The notes under the pieces were generated by a model. It was not told the DNA's origin, searched no databases, and saw only the letters and a list, made by a program, of their open reading frames with translations. From DATAOG01 sp963782885 (GTDB lineage Bacteria; Pseudomonadota; Alphaproteobacteria; Geminicoccales; Geminicoccaceae): a stretch of DNA of 64,000 nt. The position numbers and the translations under genes were made by a program. Of this stretch, positions 46,513 to 54,467 are shown piece after piece; within the stretch, counting starts at the first letter, position 1, and each line of letters begins with the position of its first letter. Location of the stretch: assembly GCA_963782885.1 (NCBI GenBank), contig CAWALL010000023.1:124001-188000 (forward strand), given 5' to 3'.

Positions 46513-47685
46513 ATGGCGATCATCAACCGGATCGGCGACTTCCACGTCGAGATGACGGCCTGGCGGCGCGATCTGCACGCCCATCCCGAGCTCGGCTTCG
46601 AGGAAGTGCGGACTTCGGCCATGGTCGCCGACAAGCTGCGCGCCTTCGGGCTCGACGAGGTCCACACCGGGATCGCCAAGACCGGGGTCGTGGGTGTGCT
46701 GCGCGCGGGCGCCGGCGGCCGCGCGATCGGGCTGCGCGCCGACATGGACGCGCTGCCGATCGAGGAGGCGACCGGCCTGCCCTATGCCTCCCGGCACGCC
46801 GGGCGCATGCACGCCTGCGGCCACGACGGCCACACCACGATGCTGCTCGGCGCCGCGCGCTACCTCGCCGAAACCCGCAACTTCGACGGCACGATCTACT
46901 TCATCTTCCAGCCGGCCGAGGAAATGCAGGGGGGCGGCCGGGTGATGCTCGAGGAGGGGCTGTTCGAGCGGTTTCCGGCCGAACAGGTGTTCGGCATGCA
47001 CAACTGGCCGCGGCTGCCGCTCGGCCAGTTCGCGATGCGGCCGGGCCCGGTGATGGCGGCGGCCGACCGGATCGAGATCAAGCTCACCGGCGATGGCGGC
47101 CATGGCGCGATGCCGCATCTGGCGCGCGACCCGGTGGTCGCCGGCGCCCAGATCGTGAGCGCGCTGCAGACGATCGTCGCGCGCAACGCCGATCCGGTCG
47201 ACCGCGCCGTGGTCTCGATCACCCAGTTCCACGCCGGCACCACCGACAACGTGATCCCTGGCTCTGCCTTCTTGAGCGGCACGGCGCGCTCGTTCAGCCC
47301 CGAGATGCGGGATCTGATCGAGCGCCGGGTCGGCGAGATCGCGCGCGGCATCGGCCAGGCGCTCGGGGTCGAGGTCGCCTGCACCTATCAGCGCGGCTAC
47401 CCGCCGACCGTCAACAGCGCGGCCGAGACCGAAGAGGCCGCACTGGCCGCGACCGAGATCGTCGGCTCCGACCAGGTCGACCGGGCGCCGGCGCCGGTGA
47501 TGGGGGCCGAGGACTTCGCCTTCATGCTCGAGCAGCGACCGGGCGCCTACATCTTCATCGGCAACGGCGGCGGCCCCGACGCGCCGATGGTCCACAACCC
47601 CGACTACAACTTCAACGACGAGGTGCTGTCCTACGGCGCCAGCTATTGGGCGCGCCTCGCCGAACGCCTGCTGCCCGCGCGCTGA
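46513..47685 (+). CDS. M20 amidohydrolase (hippurate hydrolase-like)
   Basis: Metal-dependent amidohydrolase of the M20D family, 390 residues. Metal and catalytic motifs are LRRDLHAHPELGFEE-like WRRDLHAHPELGFEE, RADMDALPIEE, MHACGHDGHTTMLLGAAR and FQPAEEMQGGG; the dimerisation domain contains GGHGAMPH. Substrates in this family are N-acyl amino acids; the precise one cannot be told. It has a good ribosome site (GGAGGACGAGGCG). It is the last gene of normal composition before the lower-GC island. Confidence 0.92.
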   Translation: MAIINRIGDFHVEMTAWRRDLHAHPELGFEEVRTSAMVADKLRAFGLDEVHTGIAKTGVVGVLRAGAGGRAIGLRADMDALPIEEATGLPYASRHAGRMHACGHDGHTTMLLGAARYLAETRNFDGTIYFIFQPAEEMQGGGRVMLEEGLFERFPAEQVFGMHNWPRLPLGQFAMRPGPVMAAADRIEIKLTGDGGHGAMPHLARDPVVAGAQIVSALQTIVARNADPVDRAVVSITQFHAGTTDNVIPGSAFLSGTARSFSPEMRDLIERRVGEIARGIGQALGVEVACTYQRGYPPTVNSAAETEEAALAATEIVGSDQVDRAPAPVMGAEDFAFMLEQRPGAYIFIGNGGGPDAPMVHNPDYNFNDEVLSYGASYWARLAERLLPAR

Positions 47686-47723
47686 GCCAGAGCCAACAAA
47701 GACGTTGCAGGCCTGCCTCGGCT

Positions 47724-47744
47724 CCGGCTACAAGATATAGCCGG
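47724..47744. promoter_or_regulatory. Hairpin/inverted repeat before the methyltransferase gene
   Basis: CCGGCTA (47724-47730) and TAGCCGG (47738-47744) are perfect 7-bp arms around CAAGATA, followed by TTT. It may be a weak terminator of the amidohydrolase gene or an operator for the methyltransferase, which starts 24 nt later. Confidence 0.45.
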
Positions 47745-47767
47745 TTTGGCGTGGAGGGACACTACTT

Positions 47768-48571
47768 ATGGCCGCACGAGGCAGTCCAGCGGTGCCGATG
47801 GCCGACTTCTTCGATGGTGCATCCGTTGCAGTCCGCTCTCGACCCTCGGTCTTCGGTCACACCCGTGACCTCGTCCAGCCGCGGGTTTCCCCCCCGCCTG
47901 GGTTTACGCTCAACGACCGAAATCAGGCCGACGGCCTTGAACTGCTTTCCGCACTTGACGCAGACACCTTTTCGCTGTGCGTTTTTGACCCACAGTACAG
48001 GGGGGTGCTGGATAAGCAAAAATACGGTAATGAAGGCCGTCGGCAAAAAGAGCGGTCCATAATGCCACAAATGCATGAAACAACCATCATATCTTTTATA
48101 AAGGAGGTGGACAGAGCCTTAATGCCGTCAGGTCATTTATTGTTATGGGTGGACAAGTTTCACCTGTGTACCGGGATTGCAAACTGGCTTACAGGCACCG
48201 ATTTGAATATTGTCGATCTCATTGTATGGAACAAACTGCGGATGGGAATGGGTTATCGCACTCGTAGAATGAGCGAATATTGCCTCATCCTTCAGAAGGC
48301 GCCGCTTCGCGCCAAAGGGGTTTGGTTGATCCACGACATTCCGGATGTTTGGGACGAAAGACTTGAGACCAAGTTCACACATGGAAAGCCGGTGAAATTG
48401 CAGGCACGGGTGATCGAGGCTCTCACCAACACGCGAGACATCGTGATAGACCCGGCGGCGGGGAGCTATTCGGTGCTTGAAGCGTGTCGCCGGACTAATC
48501 GGCAGTTTCTCGGCTGCGACATTCGGCCGCAGCCTGAGGGGAACGGCAATGGCTCTGATCGAGAACCGTAA
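47768..48571 (+). CDS. Site-specific DNA methyltransferase (amino-type)
   Basis: Exocyclic amino (N6-adenine or N4-cytosine) DNA methyltransferase, 267 residues, with the beta-class motif order: catalytic motif IV as FDPQY (residues 73-77) first, and SAM-binding motif I (VIDPAAGS, about 226-233) near the C-terminus, followed by RQFLGCDI. DPQY differs from the common DPPY/SPPY. The first 46 residues are GC-rich and atypical, and include a C7 tract (47889-47895); family-like sequence begins at GFTLNDRNQADGLELL. It overlaps a PD-ExK nuclease gene by 23 nt, which points to a restriction-modification pair. The base composition is less GC-rich than its neighbours. Confidence 0.88.
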   Translation: MAARGSPAVPMADFFDGASVAVRSRPSVFGHTRDLVQPRVSPPPGFTLNDRNQADGLELLSALDADTFSLCVFDPQYRGVLDKQKYGNEGRRQKERSIMPQMHETTIISFIKEVDRALMPSGHLLLWVDKFHLCTGIANWLTGTDLNIVDLIVWNKLRMGMGYRTRRMSEYCLILQKAPLRAKGVWLIHDIPDVWDERLETKFTHGKPVKLQARVIEALTNTRDIVIDPAAGSYSVLEACRRTNRQFLGCDIRPQPEGNGNGSDREP

Positions 48572-49241
48572 AGGGCGAGATGATGGTGGTTACACGCAAC
48601 TCTTTGGTGATCCATTGCTGGGGCAACTCCTGAGCCGGGTCCAGAGCGCCGTAATCGCCTCGGGGAGCGAACTCGAACGCTTCGTGATCGAGAATGCCAA
48701 CGCTTTGGAGGACGTCGACACTTTCCTAGCGATGGATGTGGTTCCCGAGGGCGTCTTTATAGCCCCCAAAAGAGTACTAAAGAGCAGCGCGATACTCAAC
48801 TATGCCGGAGTCGAACCTGATTTCGTGGTGTTTGAGAGGAAAGGCAAGAAGCACCACTGCTATCTCATAGAATTGAAGGACGGTGACACATTTGACACAA
48901 AGAAAGCAGCGGGAGAACGAGAAAGTCTGCATCGCTTTATGATCGCTATCTCACCACATCTCCAGTTTTCAATGTCAATACATTTTTGCTGCTTTCATCG
49001 TACAACCCGGTCGCAAATTGTTGAAGGTTTCAAGCGCAAGATAACGATCAAAGAGGCGATGACCGGGCCGGAGTTTTGCGATCTCCTTGGGATCGATTAC
49101 AACAGTGTGGTCCAAAGACGTAAGGAACATCAGACGAGGAACTTTGATTGGTTTGTAAGCCGATTTCTTGAGATACCGAATGTGCGGCGTGTCATTGATT
49201 GTCAAGGCCTACGTCGTAACCCCTCGGTCGGGGCTACATAG
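48549..49241 (+). CDS. Probable type II restriction endonuclease (PD-ExK)
   Basis: A 230-residue protein whose central region carries a PD-(D/E)xK nuclease site: Pro90-Asp91 (VEPDFVVFE), then Glu108 and Lys110 in LIELKDGDTFDTKKAAGE. It starts at ATG 48549 inside the end of the methyltransferase gene. I do not recognise the specific restriction family, but the overlap with a methyltransferase makes cognate endonuclease the best call. Composition is clearly lower in GC than the chromosome, consistent with transfer. The C-terminus ends 21 nt before the IS481-like element. Confidence 0.82.
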   Translation: MALIENRKGRDDGGYTQLFGDPLLGQLLSRVQSAVIASGSELERFVIENANALEDVDTFLAMDVVPEGVFIAPKRVLKSSAILNYAGVEPDFVVFERKGKKHHCYLIELKDGDTFDTKKAAGERESLHRFMIAISPHLQFSMSIHFCCFHRTTRSQIVEGFKRKITIKEAMTGPEFCDLLGIDYNSVVQRRKEHQTRNFDWFVSRFLEIPNVRRVIDCQGLRRNPSVGAT

Positions 49242-49287
49242 GTGTACAGAGAGGGTAATGGCCTGACAGTGCCGCTCGGATGAGGGC

Positions 49288-50349
49288 TCAGGCGGCTCTG
49301 GCGGTTTTGCGTCGGGTCGCCTCCTCCAGTGGTTTGGCGGGTTTGGCCAGGCCGTCCTTGAAGGCTTGGGCGGGCGTGCGGCCGTTCATGCCGCGGCCCT
49401 GGTGGGGCCGCTGGTGATTGTAGACGACCAGGTAGTCGTCGAGCACGCGTTGCATCTCCTCGATGGTCTCGAACCAGGTGCGCCGGCCCTCGACCCGGAA
49501 GTGCTCGTCGAGCAGCGTGCGGTGCAGACGCTCGACGATGCCATTCGACTGCGGCCGCTTCACCTTGGTGGTGCGGTGCGCGATCTCCTCAAGCTGGAGG
49601 AACAGCTCGTAGGGGTGGCGGTCGGGCCGGCCACAGAACTCGCGGCCGTTGTCGGACAGCACCACCTCGACTTTGGCGCCGGCGTCCTCGAAGGTCGGCA
49701 GGACGTCGCCGTTCATCAGCTGGACGGCGGTGATCGGCAGCTTGCTGGGGTAGAGCCGAGCCCAGGCGTAGCGGGCGTGGCAGTCGATCGCGGTCTGCAG
49801 GTAGATCTTGCCCACGCCCTTGAGCGTGCCGACGAAGAAGGTGTCGACGGCGACCAGGGCGCCGGTGTGCGGCGCCTCGATGTGGCGCTCGCGGAACTCG
49901 GGCGAGAACCGCTCCAAGAGGCGGACCTGCTCGTCGCTGAGCGCGAGCTTGCGCTCGGCGGTGGCTTGCTCCAGACGCAGCAGGCGTTCGTGCTTGGTCA
50001 AGAGGCCGTGGCGCTGCCACACACCGCGCACCCCGCCGGCGGACACCTGGAGACCTCGCAGCCGCAGCTCCTGCTCGACCCGCAGCGCGCCGTGGCAGGG
50101 ATGCGCGAGCGCATGGTCGAGGATCGCCGCCTCGATCTCGGCCGCGACCCGGTTCGGGTGCGGGCCGCGGGCGCCAGGCAGCCGGTCGAGCAGGCCCTCG
50201 GCGCCATAGGTCTGGAAGTTGCGGCGGATCTCGTAGAACTGCTGGCGCGAGTAGCCCATCACCTTGCAGGCCCGGCTGACGTTCTCCAGCTCGGTGGCCA
50301 ATTGCAGCAGCGACAGCTTGCGCCGTGCTACCTTGTCCTTCGTGGTCAT
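49288..50349 (-). CDS. IS481-family transposase
   Basis: DDE transposase of 353 residues. An N-terminal helix-turn-helix (SRACKVMGYSRQQFYEIRRN) and a second DNA-binding region precede the integrase core, with the catalytic Asp in LVAVDTFFVGTLKG, the second in VEVVLSDNGREFCG and the Glu in QSNGIVERLHRTLLDEHF. The C-terminus YNHQRPHQGRGMNGRTPAQA is typical of the family. The ATG at 50349 gives MTTKDKVARRKLSLL; an upstream extension is not coding. All three catalytic residues are present, so it may be active. Confidence 0.93.
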   Translation of the reverse strand: MTTKDKVARRKLSLLQLATELENVSRACKVMGYSRQQFYEIRRNFQTYGAEGLLDRLPGARGPHPNRVAAEIEAAILDHALAHPCHGALRVEQELRLRGLQVSAGGVRGVWQRHGLLTKHERLLRLEQATAERKLALSDEQVRLLERFSPEFRERHIEAPHTGALVAVDTFFVGTLKGVGKIYLQTAIDCHARYAWARLYPSKLPITAVQLMNGDVLPTFEDAGAKVEVVLSDNGREFCGRPDRHPYELFLQLEEIAHRTTKVKRPQSNGIVERLHRTLLDEHFRVEGRRTWFETIEEMQRVLDDYLVVYNHQRPHQGRGMNGRTPAQAFKDGLAKPAKPLEEATRRKTARAA

Positions 50350-50413
50350 GTCTTGCTCCTGATGGTTCGGATGGTTCGGCAAACTCATCCTAAGCCATCT
50401 CAGGAGCGGCATG

Positions 50414-50441
50414 GCCACACCCGGCCATGGCCGGGTGTGGC
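50414..50441. repeat. 28-bp perfect palindrome in the IS end
   Basis: The arms (GCCACACCCGGCCA and its exact complement) meet at 50427/50428 with no loop. It lies six bases inside the right inverted repeat and upstream of the transposase gene. It could be a transposase-binding or regulatory site. Confidence 0.7.
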
Positions 50442-50605
50442 ACCACCTGTCAGGTGATTGCGATCTCAGCACAACATAGGCGAGACTGGTCAGAGAGGCT
50501 TCCCGCCAGATCAAGGCGGCGATGGTCGGTCAGTCAGCCGGCGCGGCAGTGAGGCTGCGACGAAGCAGCCCGACGAGAGCCTCCATCGCATCAAAGGCGT
50601 CCTGT

Positions 50606-51103
50606 TCAAAAAAGCTGGTCTGGTGTCACGCTCCGATCCAATGACCGCATGAGATTGTCGGATCTGTGTGTAGGGCGTCGAAAATGCGCGTACGAGTTAC
50701 GAATCTCGCGTAGTCGATTAAAAATGCCAAATTCGTGTTCTGTAATGTAGCCTGCACTCAACGCTCTTTCCAGAAGGGCTTCGAGTCGGAGTTTGGGAGC
50801 ATCCTCCATGCCGATGAGATACAGGTAACCAGCAAGTTCCTTTTCTATAAAGACGAGGCTCAACAAGATGGTGGCAACATTGCAATGAAATAGGAACGTG
50901 AGTTTGAGTTCATGGAATATCTGCCCTGTAGCGATGTCGCCATGAAGAAGATAATCGGATTCGCATAGCCTCCATTCTTTGACGAGGTGCTTTGCACGAA
51001 CGAGACGAGGCCCTATGCTGGCCCTGTCGCCGCGTTTGAGCCAAGCAATGAGGTCGTCGTCAGCTCTCGGTCGCACGCTACGGGTTTTCCGTGGCCTCGT
51101 CAT
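50606..51103 (-). CDS. HEPN-family protein, probably frameshifted near its end
   Basis: A helical protein of 165 residues. The motif RNSYAH (residues 135-140) near EIRNSYAHFRRPT is the Rx4H signature of HEPN ribonucleases and nucleotidyltransferase partners. The middle is hydrophobic (FHCNVATILLSLVFIEKELA). The frame ends inside a T6 run on the coding strand (A6 at 50608-50613). With one T fewer, translation continues about 26 residues as EQDAFDAMEALVGLLRRSLT and stops at 50530, and this tail is protein-like. So the gene may be frameshifted, slippage-controlled or affected by a sequence error. Lower GC; next to a restriction-modification pair, so a defence role is plausible. Confidence 0.68.
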   Translation of the reverse strand: MTRPRKTRSVRPRADDDLIAWLKRGDRASIGPRLVRAKHLVKEWRLCESDYLLHGDIATGQIFHELKLTFLFHCNVATILLSLVFIEKELAGYLYLIGMEDAPKLRLEALLERALSAGYITEHEFGIFNRLREIRNSYAHFRRPTHRSDNLMRSLDRSVTPDQLF

Positions 51104-51246
51104 GTCGCGGATATGCCCTGATCCCGCCGCGCGTTCATAACCATAGCTTAATCCAGCGGGTGCGTTCTGGCAACCAAAAGGCGGGTCAGCAGGCGCCCCG
51201 GGCGGAAACGACGAACCGCCGGCTCAGCGGCAACCGAGAGCGCAGC

Positions 51247-52032
51247 TCAGCGGATCGCGAGCGCGCTCGCGGGCGCCGGGGCCGGGGTGCCGGCTTCGGG
51301 GGCGCGCCGGGCCCGGGTCGGGACGGTCTCGAGCTCGGGGCCGGCGCGCAGGTGACCGGACAGGCGGTATTCCAGCCGCCGGAAGCCGTACAGGATCGCA
51401 TAGGACATCACGAGATAGCACAGGCCGACGAAGATCCAGATCTCGAAGGTGCGGAAGGTCTCGGCGATCAGCACCCGGCCGACCCCGGTCAGGTCCATGA
51501 TCGTAATGATCGAGACCAGCGAGGTCGCCTGGAACAGGAAGATGACCTCGTTGGTGTAGGCCGGCAGCGCGAGGCGAAAGGCCTTGGGCAGGATGATCCG
51601 GCGCAGCCTGAGGCTCGCGGACATGCCGAGCGCGCGCGCCGCCTCGATCTCGCCGTACGCCACCGCCCGGATCGCGCCGCGCAGGATCTCGGCGGTGTAG
51701 GCCGCGGTGTTCAGGGTCAGCGTCAGCAGCGCGCAGAAATAGGGCTCGCGGAAGAACTCCCAGAGCCCGAGCGCCCGCAGCTGCGGCACGAACTGCCCGC
51801 TGCCGTAGTAGATCAGGAAGATCTGGACCAAAAGCGGCGTGCCGCGGAAGTAGAACATGTAGCCGAATGCCGGCCAGCGCAGCAGCGGGTTGTCGGACAG
51901 CCGGGCGAGCGCCACCGGCACCGCCAGGGCTAGACCGATCAGCGCGCTGAAAAAGGTCAGCTGCAGCGTGACCCAGGCCCCGCTCAAGAGGCGCGGCAGG
52001 CTGTCGACGATGATCCCGAGGTCGAGGTCCAT
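51247..52032 (-). CDS. Polar amino-acid ABC permease (HisM-like)
   Basis: Inner-membrane permease of a His/Lys/Arg-type importer, 261 residues. RLLSGAWVTLQLTFFSALIG, YFRGTPLLVQIFLIYYG, the EAA loop IEAARALGMSASLRLRRIILP and TSLVSIITIMDLTGVG are typical of HisM/ArtM. A Pro/Ala-rich tail of about 30 residues is added. It lies 4 nt after the HisQ-like gene. No ATPase gene follows; the next gene is the HEPN-type gene of the accessory island. Confidence 0.93.
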   Translation of the reverse strand: MDLDLGIIVDSLPRLLSGAWVTLQLTFFSALIGLALAVPVALARLSDNPLLRWPAFGYMFYFRGTPLLVQIFLIYYGSGQFVPQLRALGLWEFFREPYFCALLTLTLNTAAYTAEILRGAIRAVAYGEIEAARALGMSASLRLRRIILPKAFRLALPAYTNEVIFLFQATSLVSIITIMDLTGVGRVLIAETFRTFEIWIFVGLCYLVMSYAILYGFRRLEYRLSGHLRAGPELETVPTRARRAPEAGTPAPAPASALAIR

Positions 52033-52036
52033 GGGC

Positions 52037-52729
52037 TCAGGCCCGCCGGATGCCGCGGTTGGCCCGCGCTTCCGCCCGGTACAGCACCTGGAGCGAGGCG
52101 ACCGTGATCAGCAGATAGACGATCGAGGCGCCGAAATAGAAGGTGAACGGCATCCGGACCGCGCGCGCGGCGACATCGGCCATCCGCATCAGCTCGGGCA
52201 GCTGGACCACCGACATCAGCGCGGTCGCCTTGATCAGGACCAGCCAGACGTTGCCCAGGCCCGGCAGCGCGTAGCGCCAGACCTGCGGCAGGACGACCCG
52301 GCGGAACGCGAGGATCCGGCTCATGCCGATCGCGCGCGCGGCCTCGACCTGGCCGCGGTCGATGGCCAGGAAGGCGCCGCGGAACACTTCGGTCGTGAAG
52401 GCGCCGTAGATCACCCCGAGCGTCAGCGTGCCGGCGGTGAACGGGTCGATGTCGACCGTCACCTCGCCGCCGGTGACGACCGCCAGCAGCTTCTGGAGCA
52501 GGATCGTGACGCCGTAATAGACCAAGAGGATCAGCACGAGTTCGGGCACGCCGCGCACGATCGTCGTGTAGATGCCGGCGAGGCTGCGCGCGATCGGATT
52601 GCCGGCGAGCTTGCCCCAGGCGCCCAGCAGGCCGAGCACGAGGGCGACCGGGACCGCCGACAGGCCGACCAGGAGGGTGATCTTGGCACCCTCCCAGAAG
52701 ACCCATTCGTAACCTTTGAAGTCGAGCAC
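52037..52729 (-). CDS. Polar amino-acid ABC permease (HisQ-like)
   Basis: Second permease, 230 residues, with GAKITLLVGLSAVPVALVLG, RGVPELVLILLVYYG, the EAA loop VEAARAIGMSRILAFRRVVLP and KATALMSVVQLPELM. It is between the binding protein (37 nt upstream) and the HisM-like permease. Together these are the membrane part of a lysine/arginine/histidine-type importer. Confidence 0.94.
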   Translation of the reverse strand: MLDFKGYEWVFWEGAKITLLVGLSAVPVALVLGLLGAWGKLAGNPIARSLAGIYTTIVRGVPELVLILLVYYGVTILLQKLLAVVTGGEVTVDIDPFTAGTLTLGVIYGAFTTEVFRGAFLAIDRGQVEAARAIGMSRILAFRRVVLPQVWRYALPGLGNVWLVLIKATALMSVVQLPELMRMADVAARAVRMPFTFYFGASIVYLLITVASLQVLYRAEARANRGIRRA

Positions 52730-52765
52730 GCCTGGCCCCGCGGTGATCAGGCGACCGGCGCCGTC

Positions 52766-53569
52766 CTAGGAGGTCGGTCCGTAGACGTCGAAGTCGAAGT
52801 ACTTGGCATTGATCTTCTTGTAGGTGCCGTCGGCGCGGATCTTGTCGATCGCGGCGTTGAAGGCCTGACGCAGCTCGTCGTCGCCCTTGCGGACCGCGAT
52901 GCCGACGCCCTCGCCATGGTATTTCGGATCGCTGTAGCCGGGGCCGACGAACTCGAAGTCCTTGCCGGCGTCGGTCGAGAGGAAGCCGTCGAGCAGCGCC
53001 ACCGAATCCGCCATCACCAGATCGACGCGGCCGGACATCAGATCGGCGTCGGCCTCGTCCTGGGTCGCGTAGGTCCGGACCTCGGACTGCGGGAACTTGG
53101 CACGCAAAAAATTCTCGTGCGTGGTCGCCCGCTGCACGCCGATCACCTTGCCCGCGAGCCCTTCCGGCGAGATGTCGAAGCCGGCGCCCTTGGCGGCGAC
53201 GAACCTGGCCGGGGTCTGATAGTATTTCTCGGTGAAATCGACCACTTCCTTGCGCTTGTCGGTGATCGACATTGAGGCGACGATCGCGTCGTATTTCTTG
53301 GCGATCAAGCCGGGGATGATGCCGTCCCAGTCCTGCACCACGAACTCGCAGTCGAAGTTGGCCGCGTCGCACAGCGCCTTGGCGATGTCGACGTCGAAGC
53401 CGACCAGCTGACCGTTGTTGTCGATCGAGTTGAAGGGCGGGTAGGCACCCTCGGTGCCGATCTTCACGTGCCGCTGGTCGCCGGCATCGGCGCTGCCGGC
53501 CAGACCCGCGAGGGCCGCGGTCGCGATCACGAGGGCGGCCAGCTTCCTTACGTCTTTGAGCAGTCGCAT
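52766..53569 (-). CDS. Polar amino-acid-binding periplasmic protein
   Basis: Solute-binding protein of family 3, 267 residues: signal peptide (VIATAALAGLAGSADA), KIGTEGAYPPFNSIDNNGQLVG split around residue 45, GFDVDIAKALCDAANFDCEF, KYDAIVASMSITDKRKE and a Cys pair for a disulfide. These match lysine/arginine/ornithine- and histidine-binding proteins. First gene of a minus-strand operon with two permeases. Confidence 0.94.
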   Translation of the reverse strand: MRLLKDVRKLAALVIATAALAGLAGSADAGDQRHVKIGTEGAYPPFNSIDNNGQLVGFDVDIAKALCDAANFDCEFVVQDWDGIIPGLIAKKYDAIVASMSITDKRKEVVDFTEKYYQTPARFVAAKGAGFDISPEGLAGKVIGVQRATTHENFLRAKFPQSEVRTYATQDEADADLMSGRVDLVMADSVALLDGFLSTDAGKDFEFVGPGYSDPKYHGEGVGIAVRKGDDELRQAFNAAIDKIRADGTYKKINAKYFDFDVYGPTS

Positions 53570-53884
53570 GTCCCACGCCCCTCTGCTGTGCCTCTTTTGC
53601 TGCCGACCACTATCTCACCTTCGCGGCGGCGCATCCAGGGGAAATGCCCGGGTCGCGTCGCCGCCGGCCGGACTGCCAACCGGCGGCTGAGCCGGTGCCG
53701 GCGGCATCACGACCGCGGCGCTACGCCGGCCGCACCCGGCAGGGCCCGGGTGCCCGGGCGCTAACCCTGGTTGGCGTCGGCGCGCGCCCCATAGGACCGC
53801 ATTTTAAGGGTATTGGCGATTGTCGAAGCCGCCGCGAAGCCTTAACATCCGGTTAATCGGCACTGGAGGCACGGCAGAACGCCC
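53570..53884. other. 315-bp divergent promoter region
   Basis: Separates the amino-acid importer operon (minus strand) from the gene at 53885 (plus strand). It has GC-rich hairpins near 53660-53710, no gene, and a perfect CtrA-type box listed separately. Confidence 0.5.
53842..53856. promoter_or_regulatory. CtrA-type box TTAA-N7-TTAA
   Basis: TTAA at 53842-53845 and 53853-53856 with exactly seven bases between. It ends 28 nt before the ATG at 53885, which is close enough to cover the core promoter, so activation or repression is possible. Confidence 0.65.
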
Positions 53885-54460
53885 ATGGACGGTGAACGCT
53901 ACGTAGGAGAGCGGCGCGCGCTCCGGCACTTCCTGCAGGAGCTGCGGCCGCTGGTGGTCGCCGCGCTGGGCGAGGATGCGCTGCTCCGCTTCCGGATCGA
54001 CCGGGGCCTCAGCTCGGGCGATCTCGCGCTGCTGCGCAAGGCACGCGAAACGTTCCACAACCAACCCGAGGATCTCAAGCGCCAGCTGATGCGCGGCATC
54101 TTCGAATCGCCCGCGGCCAAGCCCAGCAAGAGCCATCTGCTCGAACGCTATACCGAGCGCGAGCCGGAGCCCTTCGTCCGTTTCGATGCCTATCCGGCGG
54201 CGAGTTCCGAGGACGTCGGGCTGTCGGTCGAGCTCGATCACGAGCTCAGCGACGATGTCCCCGTCCGGGTCCTGATCAGCCCCGGCACCCTGCCGTCGAG
54301 CGCGGCCGGCGCGCTGCGCCAGATCGCCGCCTGGATCGAGCGCGATCGCCGGCTGCTGTCGGCGCGGCACTGGCAGGGCCCGGCGCAGGGTCTGGCCGAC
54401 GCCGGCGTGCCGCCGGCCGAGACGGAGGATGATCAGGGCGAGAGTGCCGACCAGGCCTGA
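53885..54460 (+). CDS. Unrecognised protein behind a CtrA box
   Basis: A 191-residue soluble, charged protein that I do not recognise. The first 80 residues look helical (RRALRHFLQELRPLVVAALG, LALLRKARETFHNQPEDLKR), the centre has strand-like stretches (GLSVELDHELSDDVPVRVLI) and the end is acidic (AETEDDQGESADQA). There is no signal peptide or membrane helix. A perfect CtrA box lies just upstream, so cell-cycle control is likely. The lipoprotein gene follows 7 nt later, so the two may be co-transcribed. Confidence 0.75.
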   Translation: MDGERYVGERRALRHFLQELRPLVVAALGEDALLRFRIDRGLSSGDLALLRKARETFHNQPEDLKRQLMRGIFESPAAKPSKSHLLERYTEREPEPFVRFDAYPAASSEDVGLSVELDHELSDDVPVRVLISPGTLPSSAAGALRQIAAWIERDRRLLSARHWQGPAQGLADAGVPPAETEDDQGESADQA

Positions 54461-54467
54461 TCGGCCG

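Larger units (their letters stand above)
49262..50454. mobile_element. IS481-like insertion sequence
   Basis: An approximately 1.19-kb element bounded by the short inverted repeat CCTGACAG (49262-49269) and CTGTCAGG (50447-50454) around one intact DDE transposase gene. The exact ends could lie two bases further in (TGACAG...CTGTCA). No convincing target-site duplication is seen. It has inserted between the nuclease gene and the HEPN-type gene. Confidence 0.7.

Noticed and set aside
49250..50465. Target-site duplication flanking the IS481-like element
   Set aside because: Flanking bases (GGTAATGG and TGATTGCG) do not match convincingly.
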